NCBI GenBank assembly: GCA_013076295.1
Contig: RQOL01000532.1
Coordinates: 4,340,001 to 4,404,000, forward strand
From: Sanderia malayensis
Taxonomy: Eukaryota > Cnidaria > Scyphozoa > Semaeostomeae > Pelagiidae
DNA length: 64,000 nt
Reading direction: 5' to 3'
Shown: in pieces, positions 37,901 to 49,900 of the stretch
Layout: every line of letters begins with the position of its first letter
Numbering within the stretch: the first letter of the stretch is position 1
Position numbers and translations under genes: made by a program
The notes under the pieces: generated by a model
Told to the model about the DNA's origin: nothing
Database searches by the model: none
The model's input: the letters and a program-made list of their open reading frames with translations, nothing else

Positions 37901-40900
37901 ATTACCTATTCAAGAGGAAGATACTAAACATGTTAGATAGGTAGACAGCTGTATCAACCATCCTTGGAGAGCTCTTTCAAGACCTTGTTCTTGCCTTGCT
38001 TAGAAGATGATTGTGTATGATCTGTTCTTTAGCTACGGTAGGTTCCCAAGTCAGTATACATCTTGTATGGAGCTTATTAGTGCGCTTAGCTCTTCATAAA
38101 TTATAATGTGTGCGCTTAGCTCTTCATAAATTATAATATGTAGGCTTAGCTCTGCATAAATTATAATATGTAGGCTTAGCTCTTCATAAATTACCTGGCT
38201 TGGATGCTGTGTAACCCATTCCTCCCTCTTTTTCAGTTCGTAATCTGTAATTGATCCCTTTGTAGTTTTCCTTAACGTGGCAACCATAGAATCCTCAACT
38301 TTACCAAGCCATTCCTCCACATTTCCACGTGCTTTCAAACCCTGTAATCAAAAGATAAATACCAATAAACAATGCTACAAAATACGATACAAATCTAGAG
38401 AGATGCTGTAGAGATGGGTATAAACAATGGGTACAGATGCTGTTTCAGGTAATGAAAGCTGCATTTCAACTTAGCAAGATAGCTGTGCAGTTTGTAATTG
38501 TTTGTCTTCAATAGTACCTTTCCTAAGCCAACTCTCTCTCCTTCGGGTGATATCATTGCCAGGATGTCATTGCTTTTCGCCTCTGAATTTTTACCTGCAG
38601 TTCCAGCTGAAATAGAAAGAAAATACAAGTCAATAAGCAATAGATACTGTGCGTTGTGTGCAGATAACAACGTGCTTGAAGAGAAAGGCATCAACATACG
38701 TCTTTCACCCGAAGAAGTTTCAGGTTTCTCTGGAGTCTGTCCTGCTTGCTGGAGACTACCAAACTCAAGTCTAGAAAACAATACCAGTATCATGATTGAC
38801 ATCGCCGATGGTATGTGTTATGTGCGATTGCAATTAAGTCCACGCATGTAGCATGAGAAGAAGAAAATGTCGAGAAACTAGAAATAGTCAAAAGAATAAG
38901 ATAGAAATACAGATGATAATAACGAGATAACAACAGGAAATAAGACGTGGTAAGCAAGCAGGTGAAAGCAAATATACAGAAGATAAAAATGAAGTTGAGA
39001 CAGAAGAAGTAAAAGTCAGCAATAAGGTAGTGAAAATGAATACAGAAGAATGAGAAGAATTAAGGAGGACAAAATAAAATCAAGGACTCTGAAATACCCA
39101 AGTATTGTGAGGAAATAAACTTACTTAGAAATAGCATCAAAGCATTTCTGCAAATGTGGCTGTACTGCATGAGGATTTCTTGTCTGTGACAGAATTTCAA
39201 GCAGTTCATCGTTTGACAAGAAGTAGAACCTGAAATGAAACCACCAAGCTTGTCAACCTTGCCCTGGGTATTAAAGATTCATGGAATAGATTGAATTATA
39301 ACTAAAAATAGAATACCTTGGAAAGATGACACATTTTGACTCGAGATACGCTTCTAAGCATTTCTGAATTTGATCGAGAAGCGCGTTGTTATTCTGAAAT
39401 GTTTCAAGCAGACCGGGAGTCGTAGCAGCCCTCAACGCATTAGGAAGTCTGTAGACTTTTCTCATTATATCCTTCCATGACTTATCGACTTGCATAAACA
39501 TCTTAGCTTCAGCTGGCAACTGTCTCAAGATATCTGGAGCGCTGAATATGCTCTCAAGGTAAAGCCAGTTTCGTTGACAAATCAACCATTCTTCCTAAAT
39601 ACAGAGAAGGAGGAGTCAGCGTCTAAGTTACACATAAAGATGAGCGAGTTTGCGAGGGTAATTTGTGAAAATGTCTTACTAGCGTCTGGTTGAATAAGGC
39701 AAGCTGCTTGACCCATTCCTCTACTTTTCCTCGGATAGGGCCCACATGACGAGAGCTGGCAATTGTTGAAACATTCACCTGCAAAAAACCAATGTCTGAA
39801 ATCAGAATCATTTGTCTTATACTACAGCAAAAAATCAAGCGTTATTGGTTCTCTTCAAAGGGTTGGGCCTTCTTATAAGACAACAAAGTAGATTGTTATA
39901 TGCAGTAAAGCAGTTCAGAAGATTGCTACATGAATTAAAATATTTTGGAATTTATTGAAAGTGGTAACGTGGTTAAAAACATATATTTTGAAAACCTTTT
40001 TAAAAATGCTATGTAAACCTGGAAATTCTAACACAGGCTAAAAAAAGCTGGAAATTCTAACACAAGCCTAAAAAAGCTACTACAAAGATAGCAACATATA
40101 TTCATACCTGGCTGTCATCTAAGCACACTTGAATATCATCAACTCCGCCAAGGATAAAAACATCTTTTGATTCTCTATGAGGAAGAACTATAAATTCCAT
40201 TGACTTCCAAGAATCCTCAACCTATAACATAGCATGTATAATTGTTATAGAGCACAAATATCAAAATGAAGTCTTAAAATATGATTCAATAGAGTTACTC
40301 AATAGAGAACAAAAAAAATGCATGGGTAATGGAGGCATAAATTTCAAACCTTCTTCAATATTCCTTCAAGGGATGCTTCACTGGATGCTTGAGCAGACAC
40401 ATCCTGGATTTTTTCAGAGTGCTCAAAGGCACCAATCTTGACAAGAAGGCCCAGTGTTATTGGTTCGTCTTCCATGAAACGATAATCGACAACATTTTCT
40501 ATGCTGTCCCAGTGCCTCTGCTTTAGAGATGGATTTCGCAAGTCTGTCACAACGGGAAGCTGATGGAAATGAAATATTGCCAATTAGCAAGAAAACGTGC
40601 AAACGCAAGCAAGAACGCACTGGTATAAGGACACGATTTAATTGATGAATGTAAAAACTCTTCATACCTTGGATCTCATGTCATCGACTCTCTCTTTGAG
40701 TATAGGCACAACTCCATTTGGGGGCAGCCCCTTTTCAAGCTTCATCACATCCTTAACGTATTTCATGACTTCAGTGTTCAATGACTCGGGGTTCACTGTT
40801 TCAAAAGGAGCCTGAAAAATAAAAAATTCTCGTTATTCGCATCCTGACAGTACTTAATAGCTACTCATCATTCCGGTCTGGAAACTGCAAAAAGTATTGA

Positions 40901-43900
40901 CTAAGAACGTCCTATATCAGATAGGAATACAGGCCTAAATACACGTGTACGCGTTAGCACACCAGAGAGCAAGGCACTTGATCTCTAATATATAGAAGAG
41001 GAATACTAAAAACACTGTTTACAACTTCGAAATGATCAAAATGCATTAGCAGTACGTTTAATCTTAAAAACGCCATTAGGAATACTTACCTCCATCCATT
41101 TATTCAGTCCTTCGTCCCATTGGGCCAAAGAATTCCATAACAATTGTTTCAATTTGATTTCAGCATTTACTTCTTCAAGCTCCTCAAATTTGGTCACTTC
41201 GACCTTGAAATTCTTCTGATAGGCTTTGTATTCCAAAGAGCATTTGATCAATCCATCGACCTTGTCGTATAGCTCTTTTAGCATCAGTATTGTCTTGTCC
41301 ACTTGAGCTTCTGCATCTAGGATTGCCGGATTCTGGAAAGATACAGTACAGAACAATGTTTTATCGATCGCTTGAGCTCAACATCAGAGATTGAATGCTA
41401 TATAACATAACAATCTAAGTCTGCAATATCTAAGACCTCAATAGCTAGCAATGATCACTATAGATCTATATAATGGGTGTGACATGGGTTATATCAAAAG
41501 ATGTCCGTCAAAGAAATAGATACTTACGTTGTGTTATAGTTACGAAGGTTAGGTATTAAATTAAAGCATTGAAACTAAGCATTAATGTAAGACTTCACGT
41601 TGAGAACTAAATCATCGAAACAATTGAATGGAGCAAAAAAGAAAGGTTAGGAAGGTTAAGTATAAAGACCCAGTGTGGCTCAAAGTGGTTACCTGAGCTT
41701 CTTGTTTCACTCTTTTCACTTCTTTGCCAAGCATGGCAATGTCTTTATCAAGTGAAGTACAGAACTTGTCAATGTTTGCGTCTCTTTCAGCCAGAGACTT
41801 GTCAATGGCATTCCTCACACCGTTCATCGACGGTCGTAGTGTCTAAGGTTAAAATACAAAAAGCTTTCCACCTCCGTGTTACTTGCTGCCTTCTCTTACA
41901 TTTCAATGGGAAAAAACGCATTTTCAGAACGATAAGTACGATGTTATCACTTACCTTGTATTCAGCCAAATCCTCAGGAGGTGTTGGTACATTGTATAGT
42001 TCTATTAGATCGTACAATTGCTTCACAATTTCTGCCTCGCGTTCTCTATCATCGATCTATTCGATTATAATACAGAGTTATAAAGCTATATGTAGAGTTA
42101 TTAGTAAGTGCAAGGCAAACACTAATGAATATATTGAAAAACACAGTGCCCCTGGTATTCAAACCGTTGGCAAAAGATAAAAAGAGAATGAGTAGTTATG
42201 AGGTATTAGGAAAGTCCCTTAAGGGGCAGTACAAGCGGTGAATTATGAAAGAAGAGACAGTTTTGGGTCATATAAGCCTTTTGCCAGAAAAGAACATATT
42301 ACAGTTCAATGTTCGTAAGGTACAGCAAAGGTACAGCAAAGTTATTGTAGAGGGTTATGAGGAGACTTGGCTATGGAGATTAACTAGAAATATAGAATAG
42401 CCTTCTTACCTCTCCTTGAATGTTGTCAAGGAACGTCAGGCTCTCAACGTACTCCGTTGTGGTCTTTGGTTTTGCTTCGAGGGCGCTTTGAGCAGTCTGC
42501 GCAAACGCATTCAGAACATTGACACGTTCTTTGGCAAGTACAGGCAATATATCGTGTATAACCTATAACACAAGAACAACGCCGATATAGGATTTCTAAT
42601 TTAAATAAATCAGTATTGCTAGTGGGCAAATAACTGCCACATAACAAACAGGATCATCCGTATTACTAATGTGATACCTGAAATAATCGCCAAGGTCGTT
42701 AATCATGTTATTTAGTTTAATATTCATGTTCTATGGAAATTGCCTATTGAGTTCTTGAGTGAGGGGGGAGTTTAACAGAAAAGGCGTTTACTTTAAGCAT
42801 AACAGGGTTGTCTAGAAAAATGAATGACACATACCTTGAGGCATTTCACTGGAGATGGAATGAGAACTTCTTTCAGCTTATGAGCATCAACAAGGAGCAT
42901 ACCAACAGATCTTTCCTCTTTGATTCCCTGTGCTTCCGAGTGTTGTTGTGTGTATTTGGCCAGCGACTCAGAGAAGAAGCTTACATCTTGGCAAAAAGAA
43001 AAAATGTATCAGTGATAGATTTATCAGTAATATAAAGCGGTAGAAGTTACGGATCAAGGACAACAAGCTGGTATCTCCAACTTCATACAGTTGAACTTGG
43101 ATGAGTGGACCATGAGTGGGATACGTGAAATTCAAGATATGTGAGACAACTATTCAATATCAGGAGGGAAATTGTTCTGTCCCTCCAGCTATTGAATAGC
43201 TTTTTGCTTCAAATTCGACTTTTGTTAACTCGACATATCAAGGTTCAACAAAACCAATTGTACATAAAGTAGTTAATTTTTTGTAAAAAGATGCATTTAA
43301 AAATGATGTTAATCATTCATTATGCATATTACTATTATACCATTGCAGCAATAGTACTAGTGTATGAAACAAGTCAACATTAGAACTAACCGTGATTGTT
43401 TCTTCTCACAGCCTCGAGATCAAGTCGTTCATTCTCGCTGTAAAACTCTCTGTACACCTCGAATGTGCTTGCGTAATGCGAAGCGGTTTCAAATGCCGCT
43501 GCAATGGACTCTTTAATACTGGACACGATCTCTTGCAAGTGTTTATCATCATCAAAGATATTGCTAAGACTCGGTCCCTCACCACATGTCTTCTCCTCCA
43601 CCTTACCATTGATTATGGGCCTAAAATAGAAATGACGTTGAAAAAAATGATGGTCAGAGACATTGCCACCTGACTGCACTTACATCCTAGGTGAATTTCA
43701 AAGGAGATATGACATTGAGATGACATTGAAAACACAACCACAGTTAAGCATTGCCACCTGACTACATATATATCCTATGTGAATTTCAAAGGAGGTATGA
43801 CATTGAGATGACATTGAAAACAGAACCACAGTTAAGCATTGACACCTGACTACATTTATATGCTATGTGAACTTGAAATAAGGTGTGACATACCTAGTAA

Positions 43901-46900
43901 AAGCATCAAAGTAGGAATCGGGAACAAGATTTTCAACACTGAGTACAGTCTCTTGGAAGCTTGCAATGACCTCGTTGATTCCGGTCTGGAAATCCTGGAT
44001 GTTCGGGTTGTAAAGCAAGCACTGCGGTTCCAAAAGAAGTTCGGTCCGAAACAATGAACTGAGTACACCCTCGTCAAGCTGCACCGAAAAGAAGAAAAAC
44101 ATGCATTTCAATCAATGTTTAGTCTCGAAGAGTATGAAGGGTACACATTCTAGTCGTGCATGAGATAGCGAAGATAGTAGGCAATAGTTTGACAGATGAA
44201 AAAGTATACGGTGTGCTGGGAAAGTAGTTCGATATGAAACTAAACTAGATATGTATTAGAGGGTTTCGTTACATTAGGTGCAAGATGAGATAAAGAGTGA
44301 GTAGTGAATAGTGAGTGTACTAAAACGAGCCACCACAATGGTGGTAAAACATTATCAAGAGTGCTTGACATATTCATTTGTTCATAACATTAATTGCAAA
44401 GAAACATACAATTAAATGTCGCTATCGCAAACACTGAAAGTAAATTAAAACTTGGTCCACATATCGAAAGCTTGAGATGTCAGAAGTAATTTGCATAGTC
44501 TATTTCTTAGTGAAAAGTAACAACATGTTCGAGATGGCAAGACGCACGAGATAGCTCGCATTCTAGATAGAGAAATCTGTGCTCAACAATACAAATTAGC
44601 TACATTAAGGATGAAACTAGACCAGGTCGTTACCTTTGAATCTCCACTGAGTGCATCGATTTCCTGGAGTTTGAGAATGACTTCGCGACTTGGTGTGTTC
44701 TGCAGTTGTTCCAAGAAGTAATTGAACAACGTCGAAACAGAATTCACAGCCAAAACATGCATTGTATTCACGATAAGATAGTCAGCCAGTCTAATGAAGC
44801 TATACAATGCAAAATACAATAGATAAATTAAATGATGAAATATCCAGGGTATATCTCTGTCGCAGGATGCCACGTTTAGCACAACCTTGGGCATATCTCA
44901 AAGTAGCCGATACTAGGCTCAGCATGCGGCTACCTTGTAAGTAGATTGCATACAGGCTTTCTATCCTCAAGTATAACCAAGGCCGTAGGGTAGCCAAGAA
45001 ATTGAAAAGAGGGATCGTTGATTTACGCTGATAGTTCCATGAAAGAAACAAATAAACGCAATCTATGGCAAAAGTGGAGACATATGCCTCTTATATCATG
45101 TATCACTGTTCTTACCTGGTTAGTCTTCTGCAGTTGCCTCGCTTGTTAGCTTGTTCGGTGTACGTCATTTTATCGGGTTCTTCGTACATATCATAATCAT
45201 TATAGCCTTGCATTGCATAAGCATCTTCCATCATACCGCCGCCAAACTCTGGATCTTATAAAGAACACATCAATTCCATCAAAATAAACAAATCCTCTAT
45301 ATCCCTATCTACCCGATCTGAAAACAAGTCTATAATTTCAAAATGAAGCGTTAAGAGAAGCATCAATAAAGTTACTTACCTCCATAAGGACTTTCCATTT
45401 CAACGTAGTGATCATCTGGCACAAAACCGGTTTCAAGTAATGCCGTTCTACACGCACTTCTTACGACTTCTTTGACCAATTCACGAAACTCAGCAAGTCT
45501 ATTCTTCACCTTGAAAATAAAAAACGTCACGTGAAAGCAACACAACTATTATTACTATGATAATTTTAGCATCAAGCAAGGTCAGTACTCCTGGTCATGT
45601 GTCGAAAGAAACAATCTTATTCGAATTAATGATTGCTGTTGGCAAATATATATAGCACATTGACTACTGACCTCTCGTAGCTGCCTGAATTGAGCATCAC
45701 TGAACTCTGAGAGAGTGTATGTTTTACCCTTTTTCACGCTGCATAAACCCATATCACTAATCTTGTAGCACATTTCTCTCACACTCAACAACGCAGGTCG
45801 CAGTGACTAAATAAAGAACACAAAAAATTTCAATAGTTGAGTACATAGTTATGCATTAGTATGGAATGCAGAACTAATAGAAAAATGTTTATCCATACAT
45901 GATTAACAATGAAGAGGTTCTTTTGCAGTGAATTTCTGCAGATAGAAATTTTCCTGAAAAAGACAAGCAAGTGATAAGGAAAAGACTTTCAATTAAAGCT
46001 TTATAGAGACTTGTAAAAAGACCAAAGCAAACATTTGGGAAAGAAATAATGATTCGAATTGCTATTAATATCAATTGCATTGCTTTCAAGGGTTGATAGT
46101 TCTGATAATGTACAACTAGCAACTTACTTTCCTCTGACATTCTTTCTCCAAACAAAGAATGCTTTCCATTTTCTGAAATTTGCAAATGTTGGTATCTTGA
46201 TCAGCTGTTTGTAGTCTTTGTATTCCTTCTCCCACCTACTGAGCTTTGTAAACTCGGCTTCCTCTGGAGTATTATGTGTCACACCTTGTTGACCTATTGT
46301 GTAGTGATCTTTTGGGTCAATGTCTGCATGCGGTACAATCCTGAAAGATAAAAAGGAGATATACAACTGAGTATTGCTATCTCAAATGCTAGTAATCTCA
46401 ACCACCTCACCTTCTTGACAAATACTTCCCATCACAGAGAAAACAATCTAGTTACTTTTGATGTGTGAAATTCTCAGAAAATAAAGCGGAATATTCAAAT
46501 TTCCTTTTCGAATTTGAGATAGCAAGGGTCAGCTGTAAAATATTTTCAGGAAAACTTGAGGAAAACTTGTTTTCAAAAAGAAGCAAAAACAACATAAACA
46601 AACTGGGGAAAAGTGGATAAAAATATTGGCACATAAAAGGCACATAAAAACTTACATAAGATTATATGGGTTATATTCAATAGATGATCTTGGAACTGCT
46701 GCAGCCATATACAAGAATCCAATATCTTTTCTTTGTCTGATCAATGCAATGATTTTAAGAGGATCTTTCATGCCATCTTTGACAATATCTTCTATAGGTT
46801 TCTTTTTGATTTTATCATTAGTACCATTCATGTGTTTCACTCCATTCCTTGACAATGGTCTTGTTCCTTCTGCTATTGGGGGTGGAGGAGATGGACTGAA

Positions 46901-49900
46901 GCTCATTCTTCCAGTAGCAGCATTGATCTTGCCTTGTTTCACCTTCAGATCATCTGGGAGATCTGGTAATGGTGAGCCACGATCTTCCAGTGGTTCTACC
47001 GTGGTCTTTCGCTTAAATTTCTTGTGCTCTGGTTCCGATACATCTTTTTTTGAAATTGAAACCAATCCTGATGGTCGTTCCTTTTGCCTTCTTTGATACT
47101 CAGTAAGGTGGGGCTGTAAAATAACAATTCATGTTGATGGTAATTATAGCTACAATTGATACTTTTGTTTATGGTCACATGCTCATCTTCAGTCATCTTC
47201 AAACAACCAAAGGACAAAAATGTGGTCGAAATATCACATTTTTCTTGTGTTCTCTTTTTTCTTATGTTACATTAGTTTGTTTACCGCATAACAAATTGTA
47301 CATACTGTAAATCTTCAAATAAGCCTGGAGGCATATTTGAAGCATATCAAATGTTTTGCTGGGGGCTTATTCCAAAGGTGGGTTTACATGAGGCATAATT
47401 TAAATTTTTGCGTTTTACCCAAGACAAAATTTTATATTTTTATTTAACGGCAATGAGCTACATTGAATAAACATTTTACAATCAATTTCTTAATCAAGAA
47501 CAATTTCTTCACCATTACCATTGTCTGGATCAAACACCAGTTCTTATGATGCTATAGATTCAATATCCTCTTCGTCCAAATAAGAGACTGTGGAGGCTTA
47601 TTCAAGGGGGAGGGTTTATTTCCAAAAACAAACTTTTGGGGAAGGCATATTTGAGGAAAGGGGTTTATTTAGAGGGGCTCATTAAAAAATTTACAGTATT
47701 TACAGTATTTGTGGTTAAAGAGAAACCACGAGTATTGTTATGGATAATCATGTTTTTGCTTTACTTACCAAGGGGTCAAGTACTGGTTGATTTGGGACAT
47801 CCTAAATAAAAAAAATGAAACGTTTTAGGAATTGCTAGAGCCAAAAAGAAATATGTAATAATATCACATTTTGCAAGCATAAATGTAAATGGTAATAGGT
47901 ATACGTTAGGTGAGCAAAATTATTGCACTGCCTGGTGCCAAATGGTATCTAGAAGTGGCCCAAAGCCTGACAAAGAAAATATACATAGTAATAATATATA
48001 GACACCAAACAGGTTTCAATAGAAACGCTCTGTGATGCCAGAAATATTAATCAAAATTTCATATATCTTCATGTGAAAACATAATTTAAGCCCTATTGTA
48101 TTGTCTTATAACAATAATAAAAGAAAACTGCATGGGAGTACACTAAAAATTTTCCAAAAGAAATTATTGGAGCAAGTAAAGCGTCACTTCTTCTAATTTT
48201 CCTCACAAAACGATAAACGATGCATATTCTCTCAAAGAAAGTCTGTCAAAGAAACTTTCATGTCCCTGGAACCAGATTCAGATTCAGATTCAGAATTAGA
48301 TTCAGATTCGACAATAACCAACAATTGATTGTCCATAAATCTTTGAGTTGTAAATATTAAAATACCAAACCTGAATTATAGCCATCCCAATGCAATTTCC
48401 TGTATTTTGAACATTTTTCGAAAATTTTTCAGCCAGGGGGTTCGTCTATAATTCAACTCATACAAGCAACTGCGGAAATTTTAGGCCAAGCCACTCTGGT
48501 GTAAATCTGCCTGAAACAATTCGTAAAACAAATCTTCGTCTTTCAAACCTGAATTATAGCCATCTCAATGCAATTTCCTGTATTTTGAACATTTTTCGAA
48601 AATTTTTCAGCCAGGGGGTTCGTCTATAATTCAACTCATACAAGCAACTGCGGAAATTTTAGGCCAAGCCACTCTGGTGTAAATCTGCCTGAAACAATTC
48701 GTAAAACAAATCTTCGTCTTTCAAACCTGAATTATAGCCATCCCAATGCAATTTCCTGTATTTTGAACATTTTTCAAAAATTTTTCAGCCAGGGGGTTCG
48801 TCTATAATTCAACTCATACAAGCAACTGTGGAAATTTTAGGCCAAGCCACTCTGGTGTAAATCTACCTGAAACAATTGGTAAAACAAATCTTCGTCTTTC
48901 AAACCTGAATTATAGCCATCCCAATGCAATTTCCTGTATTTTGAACATTTTTCAAAAATTTTTCAGCCAGGGGGTTCGTCTATAATTCAACTCATACAAG
49001 CAACTGTGGAAATTTTAGGCCAAGCCACTCTGGTGTAAATCTGCCTGAAACAATTCGTAAAACAAATTTTCGTCTTTCAAACTTGAATTATAGCCATTCC
49101 AATGCAATTTCCTGTATTTTGAACATTTTTTGAAAATTTTTCAGCCAGGGGGTTCGTCTATAATTCAACTCATACAAGCAAGTACGTAAATTTTAGGCCA
49201 AGCCACTCTTCTGTAAATCTGTCTCAAACAACTCATAAAATATATTTTCGTCTTTCAAACCGGAATTATAGCCATCCCAATGCAATTTCCTGTATTTTGA
49301 AGATTTTTAAAAAATTTTTCAGGCAGGGGGTTCGTCTATAATTTGACTCATAGAGGCAAGTGCCTGGTTCTGGGCCCCGGACTCTTATGCTATTCTCACT
49401 GAGGGCACATTCGTTCAAACGAGAACTAAGATCATTTGACCACTCTTATATCCCTGCAGCGTCCACAGGGATACAGGGGGGTCCCAATTAGCGGGGGGGG
49501 GGGTTAGATTTTTGTTGATTTTCATGACTCAATTTTTATCTTATTTTGTCTATGCAAGACTGGTATCTATTTATTTTGTGATTTTGAATACTCTGATATG
49601 AATTTTCAATACGCGTCACTCATGCGAAGTTGAAAAATTTAATAAGCGGGGGTCCTAATAAGAACGGGGGGGTTGGAAAATTTTCAGAAATAAATTAGCG
49701 GGGGGGGGACGGCAATTAGGCACCTGAGAGTACAATAGTGACTTGAGACTTGTATTCTATACCTGTTACTTGTATGAGTTGAATTATAGACGAACCTCCT
49801 GGCTGAAAAATTTTCAAAAAATGCTCAAAATACAGGTAATTGCACTGGGATGGCTATAATTCGGGTTTGAAAGACGAAAATATATTTTATGAGTTGTTTG

